Assembly (NCBI GenBank): GCA_964593155.1
Contig: CAZQHE010000003.1
Coordinates: 9,869 to 73,868 of the forward strand
From: JAJRXK01 sp964593155
GTDB taxonomy: Bacteria > Krumholzibacteriota > Krumholzibacteriia > JAJRXK01
Length of the DNA stretch: 64,000 nt
Direction: 5' to 3'
Of this stretch, positions 49,162-58,461 are shown piece by piece. Each line of letters opens with the position of its first letter. The first letter of the stretch is position 1. The position numbers and the translations under genes were made by a program. The notes under the pieces were generated by a model, which worked only from the letters and a program-made list of their open reading frames with translations, was not told the origin of the DNA and did not search any database.

Positions 49162-51536
49162 CCACGTGGATCCGATGGTTCGAAGACCTCGACTCCGACG
49201 ACGTCGGGAGCGTGGGTGGGAAGAACGCCAACCTGGGCGACATGATCCAGTCGCTGAAGAGCGAGGGGATCCGGGTGCCCGGTGGCTTCGCCACCACCGC
49301 GGAGGCCTACCGCGCGTTCCTCGACGCCAACGATCTCGACGACCGTCTGACCGACGAACTGTCGAAGCTCGAGGAGGACGGTTCGAACCTCCGCGACGTG
49401 GGCGAGGCCTGCCGCCGGTCGATCGGGGAGGCCGAGTTCCCCGACGAAATGCGAACGGCGATCCGCGACGCCTACCGCGAACTCGGCGAACGCTACGAGA
49501 CCGAGGACCTCGACGTGGCCGTGCGCAGCAGCGCCACGGCCGAGGACCTGCCCGAGGCCAGCTTCGCCGGCCAGCAGGAGACCTACCTCAACGTGAGCGG
49601 CGAGGACACCGTCCTGGCCGCCACACGGGACTGCATCGCCTCGCTCTTCACCGATCGCGCCATCAGCTACCGTCAGGAGAACGGCTTCGACCACATGAAA
49701 GTCGCCCTGTCGGTGGGCGTGCAGACGATGGTGCACTCCGACCGGGCCGGCTCGGGCGTGATGTTCAGCCTCGACACGGAGTCGGGCTTTCCCGACGTCG
49801 TCGTCATCGATGCCGCCTGGGGCCTGGGCGAGACCGTGGTCCAGGGCTCGGTGAATCCCGACGAGTACCGCGTGTTCAAGCCCCTGCTCGACGTCGAGGA
49901 ACTGCGGCCGATCATCGGCAAGGAGTTGGGGACGAAGAAGTCGAAGATGGTCTACGCCGACGACGGCGACGAACCCACCAGGACGGTCGAGACCGACGAC
50001 GACGAGCGGTCGAGCTTCGTCCTCGACGACGACGAGATCCTCACCCTGGGCCGATGGGCCGCGACCATCGAGAAGCACTACGACCGGCCCATGGACATGG
50101 AGTGGGCCCGCGACGGCGACAGCGGCGAGCTGTTCGTGCTGCAGGCCCGCCCCGAGACGGTCCGGTCGACGGCCGAACCGGCCACCCTGAAGCACTACGC
50201 GCTGCAGGAGCGCGGGGAGGTCCTGACCACGGGCACCGCCATCGGGCAGGGAATCGCCGCCGGCGCCGTGCGGAGGATCGACGACGTCGACCAGATCGAC
50301 CGCGTCGAGGAGGGCGACGTCCTCGTCACCGAGATGACCGATCCCGACTGGGTCCCGGCGATGCGCCGGGCGAGTGCGGTGGTCACCAATTCCGGCGGAC
50401 GCACGTGCCACGCGGCCATCGTGAGCCGCGAGCTCGGCATTCCCGCCGTCGTCGGCACTGGCGACGCCACCGGCGCCCTGGAGGACGACACCGAGATCAC
50501 CGTGTCCTGCGCCGAGGGCGACGAGGGCGTGGTCTACGAGGGTCGACTGGAGTTCGAGGAGACCGACATCGACCTCGACGACGTCCCCGACACGCGCACC
50601 GAGATCATGATGAACATCGCCAGCCCGGTGGCGGCTTCGCGCTGGTGGTCGCTCCCCTGCAAGGGCATCGGTCTGGCGCGCATGGAATTCGTGGTCAACA
50701 ACACCATCCAGATCCATCCCATGGCGTTGATCCACACCGATCGGGTCGAGGACGACGAGGAACGTGAGCGTATCGCATGGATGACGCGCGGCTACGACGA
50801 CCGCAGCGAGTACTTCGTCGAGCACCTCGCGCGCGAGATCGGCGGCATCACGGCCACGCGCTACCCCGACCCGGTGATCCTGCGCACGAGCGACTTCAAG
50901 ACCAACGAGTACGCGCAGCTGATCGGCGGCCAACACTTCGAGCCGGACGAGAACAACCCCATGCTCGGCGTACGCGGAGCGTCGCGGTACTACAGCGACC
51001 GCTACCGCGAGGGCTTCGCCCTGGAGTGCCGCGCCATCCGGCGCGTGCGCGAGGAGATGGGCTTCCGCAACCTCGTGGTGATGATCCCCTTCTGCCGCAC
51101 CGTCGACGAGGCCGAGCGCGTGCTCGAGGTGATGGCCGAACACGGACTGGAACGTGGACGCGAGGACCTGCAGATCTACGTGATGGCCGAGATCCCTTCG
51201 AACGTGATCCTGGCCGAGCGCTTCGCCGAGCACTTCGACGGCTTCTCGATCGGCACCAACGACCTCACCCAGCTGCTGCTCGGCGTCGATCGGGACTCGG
51301 CCGAGCTGTCACACGTCTACGACGAACGCAACGAGGCCGTGCGCGTCCAGATCCGCGAGCTGATCGACAAGGCGCACGAGGCGGGCTGCAAGGTGGGGAT
51401 CTGCGGGCAGGCCCCCAGCGACCACCCCGGCTTCGCCGAGTTCCTGGTCGAGTGCGGAATCGACTCGATCTCGGTGAACCCGGACTCGGTGGTCGACGTG
51501 ACCGGGAAGGTGGCCGAGGCGGAGCGGTCGTCGTGA
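49158..51536 (+). CDS. ppsA: phosphoenolpyruvate synthase (pyruvate, water dikinase)
   Basis: The protein has 792 residues, the usual length. The N-terminal ATP-grasp domain begins with VGGKNANLGDMI. The central swivelling domain carries the phosphorylated His418 in GGRTCHAAIVSRELGIPAV. The C-terminal PEP/pyruvate barrel has FSIGTNDLTQLLLGVDRDSA and the catalytic cysteine in ICGQAPSDHPGF. It makes PEP from pyruvate and ATP, the first step of gluconeogenesis. An inserted run of aspartates (ETDDDERSSFVLDDDE) shows the acidic character of the proteome. It is translationally coupled to pfkB; 150 bp separate it from atpD. Confidence 0.95.
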   Translation: MTTWIRWFEDLDSDDVGSVGGKNANLGDMIQSLKSEGIRVPGGFATTAEAYRAFLDANDLDDRLTDELSKLEEDGSNLRDVGEACRRSIGEAEFPDEMRTAIRDAYRELGERYETEDLDVAVRSSATAEDLPEASFAGQQETYLNVSGEDTVLAATRDCIASLFTDRAISYRQENGFDHMKVALSVGVQTMVHSDRAGSGVMFSLDTESGFPDVVVIDAAWGLGETVVQGSVNPDEYRVFKPLLDVEELRPIIGKELGTKKSKMVYADDGDEPTRTVETDDDERSSFVLDDDEILTLGRWAATIEKHYDRPMDMEWARDGDSGELFVLQARPETVRSTAEPATLKHYALQERGEVLTTGTAIGQGIAAGAVRRIDDVDQIDRVEEGDVLVTEMTDPDWVPAMRRASAVVTNSGGRTCHAAIVSRELGIPAVVGTGDATGALEDDTEITVSCAEGDEGVVYEGRLEFEETDIDLDDVPDTRTEIMMNIASPVAASRWWSLPCKGIGLARMEFVVNNTIQIHPMALIHTDRVEDDEERERIAWMTRGYDDRSEYFVEHLAREIGGITATRYPDPVILRTSDFKTNEYAQLIGGQHFEPDENNPMLGVRGASRYYSDRYREGFALECRAIRRVREEMGFRNLVVMIPFCRTVDEAERVLEVMAEHGLERGREDLQIYVMAEIPSNVILAERFAEHFDGFSIGTNDLTQLLLGVDRDSAELSHVYDERNEAVRVQIRELIDKAHEAGCKVGICGQAPSDHPGFAEFLVECGIDSISVNPDSVVDVTGKVAEAERSS

Positions 51537-51686
51537 CACGCACCGTCCCCACTCGGGACATCCCCGACCGGACCGTCGGACCGCCCCTGCCCGGGCACCC
51601 GAACGCGTCCTGATGCGCACGCCCCCGGACCGTGCGCTATTGGTAGGGATCCCCGGAAAGCTCCGGGCCCCGCAGGAGACGATCGT

Positions 51687-53108
51687 ATGACCGACGACGC
51701 GCGACACAGGAACGAAGGGACCGTGGTCGCGATCCGTGGCTCCGTCGTCGAGGCCCGATTTCCGCGCCGACTGCCGGCGGTCCACGAACAACTCGTCACC
51801 GGCGACGACCTGGACCTGACGGTGGAGGTCGCATCGCACCGCGATGCGCACACGGTCCAGGGCATCGCCATGGGGCCGACCCGCGGCCTGCGACGCGGGT
51901 CGGCCGTACGCGCCACCGGGCAGCCGATCCGCGTGCCGGTCGGCGAATCCGTTCTGGGCCGAATGTTCAACGTCTTCGGCGAGCCGATCGACCACGGGGA
52001 CCCCGTGGACACCGACCGCCGCCACTCGATCCATCGCCTGCCCGTGCCCCTGGAACGCCGACGCGCGAGCGGCGAGATCTTCGAGACCGGCATCAAGGCC
52101 ATCGACCTGCTGGCTCCCCTCGAGCTCGGTGGCAAGGCAGGGCTGTTCGGCGGCGCCGGTGTGGGCAAGACCGTGTTGATCATGGAGATGATCCACAACG
52201 TGGTCGGCCAGCACGGCGGGGTGAGCCTCTTCTGCGGAATCGGCGAGCGCTGTCGCGAGGGCGAGGAGCTCTACCGCGAGCTGCAGGAGGCCGATGTCCT
52301 CGGCGACACCGCGCTGGTGTTCGGCCAGATGAACGAACAGCCCGGAGCACGCTTCCGCGTGGGGCTGGCCGGACTGACCATGGCCGAGCACTTCCGCGAC
52401 CGCATGCAGCGCGATGTGCTGCTGCTCGTCGACAACGTCTTCCGCTTCGTCCAGGCGGGCACCGAGGTCTCGGGGTTGCTCGGACGCGTGCCGTCACGGC
52501 TCGGCTACCAGCCCACGCTCGAGAGCGACCTCGCCGAGTTCGAAGAGCGCATCTGCAGCACCGACGACGGGTCCATCACCTCGATCCAGGCGATCTACGT
52601 GCCCGCCGACGACTTCACCGACCCCAGTGCCGTGCACGTCTTCAGCCATCTCTCGGCGTCGATCGTGCTGTCGCGCGATCGGGCGAGCCAGGGACTCTAC
52701 CCCGCCATCGATCCCCTGCGCACGAATTCGTCGATGCTCTCGCCCGGGGTCGTCGGGGAGCGCCACTACGAGGTCGCGCGCGGCGTGCGGCGCACGTTGG
52801 CCGAGTACGACGACCTCAAGGACATCATCGCGATGCTGGGCCTCGACCAGTTGTCGAAGGACGACCGACGCACGGTGGAACAGGCGCGTCAACTCGAGCG
52901 CTTCCTCACCCAGCCCTTCTTCGTGACGGAGCAGTTCACCGGCAAGTCCGGGGTCGCCGTATCGCGCGAAGAGGTCGTCGACGGCTGCGAGCGGATCCTA
53001 TCGGGCGAGACCGCCGACCGCCACGAGCGCGATTTCTTCATGATCGGCGCGATCGACGATGCCTCCGGAGAAGAGGCTCCGAAAGACGACGAGGAGGACA
53101 CTTCGTGA
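51687..53108 (+). CDS. atpD: N-type ATPase subunit beta
   Basis: The protein has 473 residues. This is the catalytic subunit, with the Walker A GGAGVGKTVLIM from residue 155, the Walker B VLLLVDNVFRF and the arginine-finger region. The DELSEED loop reads DQLSKDD. In ordinary F-type operons beta follows gamma near the end; here it is the first gene of the order beta-epsilon-Q-R-a-c-b-alpha-gamma, the arrangement that defines N-ATPases. These are F-type relatives usually carried in addition to a standard ATP synthase and thought to pump ions at the expense of ATP. Its ribosome site aggagacgatcgt follows a small cccgga/tccggg hairpin. Confidence 0.95.
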   Translation: MTDDARHRNEGTVVAIRGSVVEARFPRRLPAVHEQLVTGDDLDLTVEVASHRDAHTVQGIAMGPTRGLRRGSAVRATGQPIRVPVGESVLGRMFNVFGEPIDHGDPVDTDRRHSIHRLPVPLERRRASGEIFETGIKAIDLLAPLELGGKAGLFGGAGVGKTVLIMEMIHNVVGQHGGVSLFCGIGERCREGEELYRELQEADVLGDTALVFGQMNEQPGARFRVGLAGLTMAEHFRDRMQRDVLLLVDNVFRFVQAGTEVSGLLGRVPSRLGYQPTLESDLAEFEERICSTDDGSITSIQAIYVPADDFTDPSAVHVFSHLSASIVLSRDRASQGLYPAIDPLRTNSSMLSPGVVGERHYEVARGVRRTLAEYDDLKDIIAMLGLDQLSKDDRRTVEQARQLERFLTQPFFVTEQFTGKSGVAVSREEVVDGCERILSGETADRHERDFFMIGAIDDASGEEAPKDDEEDTS

Positions 53109-53506
53109 TGCATCTCCGATTGGTGGTCCCCACCGGTTCCGAGGTCGACACCACGGTCCGCTACGTCTCGGCCGAAGGAGAGCACGGCGCCTTCGGAGTG
53201 TACCCGCACCACGTGGACTTCGCGGCTGCTCTCGTGCCGGGGATCGTCACCTTCACCCCCGAAAACGGGGGCTCGGCGACCGAACCCGAGGTCCTGGCCG
53301 TCGACCGCGGCACCCTGGTGAAGCGCGGCGACGAGGTCTCGGTCGCCGTGTGGCGTGCGGTCCGGGGTCCCCTCGAGGACCTCGAACGCGTGGTGAACGA
53401 GGAGATGCTGGAGGTGTCCGCGCACGAGGCCCGGGCGCGCGACGCACTCGAGCGCATCCAGGCCGACTTCGTGCGCCGGTACGTGGACCTGGAGCGGGAG
53501 CGATGA
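53108..53506 (+). CDS. atpC: N-type ATPase subunit epsilon
   Basis: The protein has 132 residues. The N-terminal beta-sandwich is recognisable (LRLVVPTGSEVDTTVRYVSA, GEHGAFGVYPHHVDFA), with a helical tail that regulates rotation in F-type enzymes. The start overlaps the atpD stop (the last base of one codon set is shared), and its own stop overlaps atpQ. In the N-ATPase operon it is always second. Confidence 0.88.
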   Translation: MHLRLVVPTGSEVDTTVRYVSAEGEHGAFGVYPHHVDFAAALVPGIVTFTPENGGSATEPEVLAVDRGTLVKRGDEVSVAVWRAVRGPLEDLERVVNEEMLEVSAHEARARDALERIQADFVRRYVDLERER

Positions 53507-53787
53507 CCGGAGAGGACTTCCGCCGATCGGTGGGCGGCAAGATCGCCCGGCGTCTGCGTGGCATGCGCGAGGGACGAGACGGCCACTGGTACTGGCTCGG
53601 CATGTTCGGTCTGGTCGGGTGGTCGGTGATGATCCCCACCGTGCTGGGCATCGTGCTCGGCGTGCTGGCCGACCGCACGTGGGGCGGACAGACCTCGTGG
53701 ACCCTCACCGGGCTGATCGTCGGGCTGGCCCTGGGCTGCGCCACCGCGTGGTACTGGGTCCGCCACGAGAGCCGCAAGGAGCGCTGA
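53503..53787 (+). CDS. atpQ: N-type ATPase accessory membrane protein AtpQ
   Basis: The protein has 94 residues with two transmembrane helices (about 32-55 and 66-84) separated by the polar turn DRTWGGQTSWT. It has the layout of AtpI/AtpZ-like assembly factors. AtpQ with AtpR is specific to N-ATPase operons and is proposed to help c-ring assembly or Mg2+/Ca2+ handling. The ATG overlaps the atpC stop (ATGA). Confidence 0.85.
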   Translation: MTGEDFRRSVGGKIARRLRGMREGRDGHWYWLGMFGLVGWSVMIPTVLGIVLGVLADRTWGGQTSWTLTGLIVGLALGCATAWYWVRHESRKER

Positions 53788-53792
53788 TCACC

Positions 53793-54122
53793 GTGCCGTC
53801 GATCGTGTTGGTCCTGGGAACGTCCGTCGTGGCGGGGCTGCTGCTGGGCACCCTCTTCTTCGTCGGCCTGCGCTGGACCGTCGAGCGCCTGGGCCGCAGC
53901 GAGCACGCCGGCCGGTTGTTGCTGACGAGCGCCCTGCTGCGCTTCGCCGTGGTCGCGGTCGCCATGCTGGCGCTGGCCCGCTGGCATCCGGCCGCCGCCC
54001 CCACGGCCCTGCTCGGATTCGTGCTCGCACGCCTGGTCGTGGTCGGTCGCGGCACCCGGAATCCGCAGCCCGCGCGGGCTCCGGTGTCGCGCCGTCGTCC
54101 GGGAGGCCCGCCGTGGACATGA
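53793..54122 (+). CDS. atpR: N-type ATPase accessory membrane protein AtpR
   Basis: The protein has 109 residues and is not preceded by an ATG. The GTG at 53793, 5 bases after the atpQ stop, is the only suitable start. Three hydrophobic helices are predicted: SIVLVLGTSVVAGLLLGTLF, LLLTSALLRFAVVAVAMLAL and ALLGFVLARLVVV. A basic Pro/Arg tail follows. This matches the AtpR position and length in N-ATPase operons. It overlaps atpB by 10 bases. Confidence 0.8.
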   Translation: MPSIVLVLGTSVVAGLLLGTLFFVGLRWTVERLGRSEHAGRLLLTSALLRFAVVAVAMLALARWHPAAAPTALLGFVLARLVVVGRGTRNPQPARAPVSRRRPGGPPWT

Positions 54123-54847
54123 CCCAGATCACGCCGGACGAGACCATCTTCTGGCAGTGGGGCTTCGTGAAGATCAACCTGACGCTGGTCAGCGCATGGT
54201 TCGTCATGGCACTGCTGGCCCTGGTCTCGTGGCTGCTCACCCGCAGCTTGGCGACCGGACGCCGGATCTCGAGATCGCAGGCCTTCCTCGAGGCCACCGT
54301 CGAGTTCGTGTCGGACCAGATCGAGGAGTCCACGCGGGTTCCGTCGCGAAATCTCATGCCCTTCGTGGGCACCCTCTTCCTGTTCGTGGGCGTGGCCAAT
54401 CTGCTGACGCTGGTCCCCGCCTACGTGCCGACCACGGCGTCGCTGTCGACCACCGCGGCCCTGGCCATCGTGGTGTTCTTCGCGGTGCCGGTCTTCGGCG
54501 TCGCCCACCAGGGACTGGGCGGTTACCTGCGGCACTACGTGCGCCCCACCCCGGTCATGCTGCCCTTCCACCTGATCGGAGAACTGTCGCGGACGCTGGC
54601 CATGGCGGTGCGTCTGTTCGGCAACGTCATGAGCGGCACGAAGATCGTGGGGATCCTGCTGGCGATCACGCCGCTGTTCTTCCCCATCGTCATGCGGGTG
54701 CTCGGGCTGATCACCGGACTGATCCAGGCCTACATCATCGCCGTCCTGGCGCTGGTGTACATCTCGTCGGGCATGCAGGTCGCCCACGTCGACGGCGACG
54801 AGACCGCGGACGACAACGGTTCCACCGAGGAGGACGACGATGAATGA
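54113..54847 (+). CDS. atpB: N-type ATPase subunit a
   Basis: The protein has 244 residues with five to six helices. The essential rotor-facing arginine is Arg167 in AMAVRLFGNVMSG, and the preceding loop GELSRTL is conserved. The GTG at 54113 has GGAGG 6 bases upstream and is preferred; an ATG six bases later, overlapping the atpR stop, is an alternative. The tail is strongly acidic (DGDETADDNGSTEEDDDE). It provides the ion half-channels opposite the c ring. Confidence 0.93.
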   Translation: MDMTQITPDETIFWQWGFVKINLTLVSAWFVMALLALVSWLLTRSLATGRRISRSQAFLEATVEFVSDQIEESTRVPSRNLMPFVGTLFLFVGVANLLTLVPAYVPTTASLSTTAALAIVVFFAVPVFGVAHQGLGGYLRHYVRPTPVMLPFHLIGELSRTLAMAVRLFGNVMSGTKIVGILLAITPLFFPIVMRVLGLITGLIQAYIIAVLALVYISSGMQVAHVDGDETADDNGSTEEDDDE

Positions 54848-55109
54848 CACCACCCTGGTCGCGCTGGTCTCGACGGTGACGGCCGGCCTGACCATCGCCA
54901 TCGGCTCGATCGGCCCCGCCCTGGGCGAGGGCCGCGCGCTGGCCGAGGCCCTGCGCTCGATCGCGCAGCAACCCGACGAGGCGGGCTCGATCAACCGCAC
55001 CCTGTTCGTGGGTCTGGCCATGGTCGAGTCGACGGCGATCTACTGCCTGGTCGTCTCGCTGATCCTCGTGTTCGCCAATCCGTTCTGGAACCATGTCACC
55101 GGGGGTTGA
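54840..55109 (+). CDS. atpE: N-type ATPase subunit c
   Basis: The protein has 89 residues with two helices. The ion-binding carboxylate is Glu63 in VESTAIY; the E-S-T-x-x-Y pattern (Glu63, Ser64, Thr65, Tyr68) was the basis for proposing Na+ binding in N-ATPases. A second carboxylate, Glu30 in ALGEGR, stands where Na+ enzymes have glutamine. Two carboxylates are typical of this family and leave Na+ or H+ coupling open. It overlaps atpB by 8 bases. Confidence 0.93.
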   Translation: MNDTTLVALVSTVTAGLTIAIGSIGPALGEGRALAEALRSIAQQPDEAGSINRTLFVGLAMVESTAIYCLVVSLILVFANPFWNHVTGG

Positions 55110-55154
55110 TCGCGGCCTCCGGCCACGTGACGTCGAAGGACGGAGGTGGTGGCC

Positions 55155-55967
55155 GTGCTGATCGACTGGTTCACGGTGGTGGCCCAGGCAGTGAACTTCC
55201 TGATCCTGGTGCTCCTACTGCGCTGGCTGCTGTGGGATCGGATCGTCGACGCCGTCGACCGGCGGCGCGCACGGATCCGCTCGGAGTACGACGAGGCCGA
55301 GCAGCGTCGGCAGGAGGCCGATGACGCCGCCGAGCGCCAGCGCCAGGCCGAGAAGGAGATCCGCGAGAAGCGCGACGAGATGCTGCGCGAAGCACGCGAG
55401 GAAGCCGAGGATCAGCGCCGCAAGGGCCTGGAGCGCGCGCGCGAGGAGATCGAGGAGCAGAAGCAGTCGTGGCAGAAGGGCCTGCGCGACCAGCAGGAGG
55501 ACTTCGTCGAACAGCTCCGGCGCGACCTCGGGCACAGCACCCTGGAGATGGCGCGTGCCCTGCTCCGGCGTGTCGCCGACCAGGATCTCGAGCACCGGAT
55601 GGTCGAACGCTTCCGGGCGGAGGCCACGGACCTGTCGGACGAGGACCGCGGACGCCTCGTGGGCGACACCGACGAAGAGCCCCCGGAACTCGAGGTGCTC
55701 AGTCACTGGGAACTCGACGCCGACGACCGCGCGGCCGTCGAGGAAGCCCTGCGCCGGGCCGTGGGCGACGAGACCACGGTGCGGTTCCGGACCGAGGAGA
55801 CCATGGTCTGCGGGCTGCGCGTGAAGGGACGCGACCACGTGCTCGACTTCAGCCTGGACCGTGAGCTCGAGCGCGTGGGACGTCGCATGGAGAAGCGCCT
55901 GCGCGAGCCGACCGAGGAACCCACCGCCGACGACGAGGAGCATGCCGAGGAGGAGGCCAACGCGTGA
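55155..55967 (+). CDS. atpF: N-type ATPase subunit b with a delta-like C-terminal domain
   Basis: The protein has 270 residues. One N-terminal membrane helix (about 5-22, VAQAVNFLILVLLLRWLL) is followed by a long Arg/Glu coiled coil to about 130. The last 110 residues resemble the C-terminal domain of subunit delta: VLSHWELDADDRAAVEEAL, then CGLRVKGRDHVLDFSLDREL. No atpH (delta) gene occurs in the operon, so b appears to supply its role in the peripheral stalk. The GTG at 55155 has GGAGG 8 bases upstream; an upstream GTG lies inside that site and is rejected. Confidence 0.88.
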   Translation: MLIDWFTVVAQAVNFLILVLLLRWLLWDRIVDAVDRRRARIRSEYDEAEQRRQEADDAAERQRQAEKEIREKRDEMLREAREEAEDQRRKGLERAREEIEEQKQSWQKGLRDQQEDFVEQLRRDLGHSTLEMARALLRRVADQDLEHRMVERFRAEATDLSDEDRGRLVGDTDEEPPELEVLSHWELDADDRAAVEEALRRAVGDETTVRFRTEETMVCGLRVKGRDHVLDFSLDRELERVGRRMEKRLREPTEEPTADDEEHAEEEANA

Positions 55968-57544
55968 GCGAGACCCCTCTGACCGACGTGCTCTCGACCG
56001 TCACGCGCGCGACGCACGGCGCCGTCGAGGCCGACGCCCGCGACCCCTTGCTCGAGGTGCACGAGAGCGGATGGGTAGTCGACGTCGGACGCGGCGTGGC
56101 CCACGTCCAGGGTCTGCCCGGCGTCCGCAGCGAGGATCTGGTGGAGCTCGGCGGATCGTCGCTGGGCATCGCCCTGGACCTCGACCGCAACCGCGTGGGC
56201 GTAGTCCTGCTCGACCAGGCACGCGGAGTGCACGCCGGCAGCGAGGTGCGCTCGACGGGCCGGACCATGGACACGCCGGTGGGCGAGACCCTGCTGGGAC
56301 GGATCGTGGATCCCGCCGGCCGCCCCCGCGATGGCCGCGGACCCGTCGCCACCGGGCAACGCGCACCCGTCGAGCGCGAGGCACCGGCGATCCTCGACCG
56401 CGATCCCGTGCAGCAACCGCTGCAGACGGGCATCAAGGCGATCGACGCGGTCATCCCCATCGGCCGCGGGCAGCGCGAGCTGATCCTCGGCGACCGGCAG
56501 ACGGGCAAGACCCAGATCGCCGTCGACACCATCCTGAACCAGCGCGGCGACGACGTGATCTGCGTGTACTGCGCGATCGGCCAACGCAGCGCATCGGTCG
56601 CCCGGGTCATCGACCAGCTCCGGGACCACGATGCGCTCGAGCGCTGCGTGGTCGTGGTCGCACACGGCGACGACGCACCCGGCCTGCGCTTCGTCGCTCC
56701 CTTCGCCGCCACCAGCATCGCCGAGAGCTTCGTCGAGCGCGGCGACGACGTACTGGTGATCTACGACGACCTCACCCACCACGCGCGCTCCTACCGCGAA
56801 CTGTCGCTGCTGCTGCGCCGACCGCCCGGCCGCGAGGCCTACCCGGGCGACATCTTCTACCTGCACTCGCGTCTGCTGGAGCGCGCCACCCATCGCAGCG
56901 ATGAACTCGGGGGTGGCTCGTTGACCGCCCTGCCCGTGATCGAGACGCAGGCGCAGAACATCTCGGCCTACATCCCCACCAACCTGATCTCGATCACCGA
57001 CGGGCAGATCTACGTGTCGCCCGATCTCTTCCAGCAGGGTCAACTGCCCGCGATCGACGTGAACCGCTCGGTGTCGCGCGTGGGCGGCAAGGCTCAGCTC
57101 GCCGCCTACCGAGAGGTGACCGGCGACCTCAAGCTCGCCTACTCCCAGTTCGAGGAACTGGAGCGCTTCAGCCGCTACGGCACCCGACTCGACCGAGAGA
57201 AACGCGAGACCCTGCGCCACGGCCGGCACGTGCGCCGCATCCTGCGCCAACAGGCGGCGGCCCCGATCCCGGTGGTCGAACAGATCCTCACCCTGTTCGC
57301 CGCGAGCGACGGAATGCTCGACACGATCGATCTCGAGCGGATGAGCGAAGCCGAGGACCACCTCCGGCGCGCCGCACGCGAGCGTCTCGATTCCGCCGAT
57401 GGTCTGGGCCGCAGCATTCTCGACGGCGAAGCCCTCGACGACGATGCCCGCGAGCGTCTGCGAACCATTGCGCGCGAGGCCCTCGAGCCCCTGCAGGAGG
57501 ACGACGATGCAGACACTGGAACAGCTGCGCGAGAAGATCGGTAG
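55964..57544 (+). CDS. atpA: N-type ATPase subunit alpha
   Basis: The protein has 526 residues. The non-catalytic nucleotide-binding subunit has the Walker A GDRQTGKTQIA from about residue 176, AVIPIGRGQRELI just before, and the C-terminal helical domain. The GTG start overlaps the atpF stop (GTGA). As in other N-ATPases it is the eighth gene. The C-terminus is acidic and overlaps the start of atpG by 38 bases. Confidence 0.95.
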   Translation: MSETPLTDVLSTVTRATHGAVEADARDPLLEVHESGWVVDVGRGVAHVQGLPGVRSEDLVELGGSSLGIALDLDRNRVGVVLLDQARGVHAGSEVRSTGRTMDTPVGETLLGRIVDPAGRPRDGRGPVATGQRAPVEREAPAILDRDPVQQPLQTGIKAIDAVIPIGRGQRELILGDRQTGKTQIAVDTILNQRGDDVICVYCAIGQRSASVARVIDQLRDHDALERCVVVVAHGDDAPGLRFVAPFAATSIAESFVERGDDVLVIYDDLTHHARSYRELSLLLRRPPGREAYPGDIFYLHSRLLERATHRSDELGGGSLTALPVIETQAQNISAYIPTNLISITDGQIYVSPDLFQQGQLPAIDVNRSVSRVGGKAQLAAYREVTGDLKLAYSQFEELERFSRYGTRLDREKRETLRHGRHVRRILRQQAAAPIPVVEQILTLFAASDGMLDTIDLERMSEAEDHLRRAARERLDSADGLGRSILDGEALDDDARERLRTIAREALEPLQEDDDADTGTAAREDR

Positions 57545-58424
57545 CGCCGACGCCCTGCATTCCGTCGTGAAGACGATGAAGGCCGTGGCCGCCGTGAACA
57601 TCCGTCAGTACGAGGAGTCGGTCGCGTCGCTCGACCACTACCACGAGACCGTGGAGCGCGCGTGGCAGGCCACGTTGCGCCGGTCCACCGTCGACGGTGA
57701 CCTCCGCCTGCGGTTGCGCGGGATCCTGGCCGACGACGAGTACCCCGACGAAACGCTCGTCGCAATGGCCCTGGGTTCCGACCAGGGGATGTGCGGGCAG
57801 TTCGACCGGGTCATGAGCGAGTTCGTGGTCGACCACCTCGAACGCAGCGGCCGCTCTCCCGATCGCGTCGGGCTGATCCTTGCCGGAGAACGACTGCGCG
57901 GGCATCTCGAGACCACGCGTTACGCCGAGTGGGGTGGGCTCACGCTACCCCACTCGGCCTCGGGTCTGACCGACGTCGTCGAACAGGCACTGACCACGAT
58001 CGATCGCCTGCGCCACGAGCGCGGTGTGGGATCGTTCGTACTCTTCCACCACTACCCCGCCGGCGGAACGTCGTACGAATCACTCCGGGTACCCCTCCTG
58101 CCCCTGGACCTCGCGCGGCTCGAAGAACTGCGCCTTCGTCGCTGGGACGGACCGTCGCTGCCCATGACGCCGAGTCCGACGCCGGTCATGGTGCGCAGCC
58201 TCACGCGTGAAACGCTGTTCGTGAATCTCTACCGCGGCTTCGCCGCGTCCCTCGCCGCCGAGAACGCCAGCCGCCTCGCCGCGATGCAGGCCGCCGAGAG
58301 CTCGATCGAGGAACGGCTCGACGCGCTGTGGCAGACCTTCTACCGCCAGCGCCAGAGTTCGATCACGCAGGAGCTGCTCGAGGTCGTGTCGGGCTTCGAG
58401 CAGGCCGGTGCCGCCGACGGCTGA
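57507..58424 (+). CDS. atpG: N-type ATPase subunit gamma
   Basis: The protein has 305 residues. The N-terminal helix LEQLREKIGSADALHSVVKT contains the KTMKAVA-type rotor signature, and the C-terminal helix has AAENASRLAAMQAAESSIEE followed by RQSSITQELLEVVSG. It forms the central shaft. The ATG at 57507, with caggaggacgacg upstream, lies inside atpA, giving tight coupling. It ends the operon. Confidence 0.93.
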   Translation: MQTLEQLREKIGSADALHSVVKTMKAVAAVNIRQYEESVASLDHYHETVERAWQATLRRSTVDGDLRLRLRGILADDEYPDETLVAMALGSDQGMCGQFDRVMSEFVVDHLERSGRSPDRVGLILAGERLRGHLETTRYAEWGGLTLPHSASGLTDVVEQALTTIDRLRHERGVGSFVLFHHYPAGGTSYESLRVPLLPLDLARLEELRLRRWDGPSLPMTPSPTPVMVRSLTRETLFVNLYRGFAASLAAENASRLAAMQAAESSIEERLDALWQTFYRQRQSSITQELLEVVSGFEQAGAADG

Positions 58425-58461
58425 CCCCGACGGGAACGACCCGAGGGCCACCGGGGGAACG

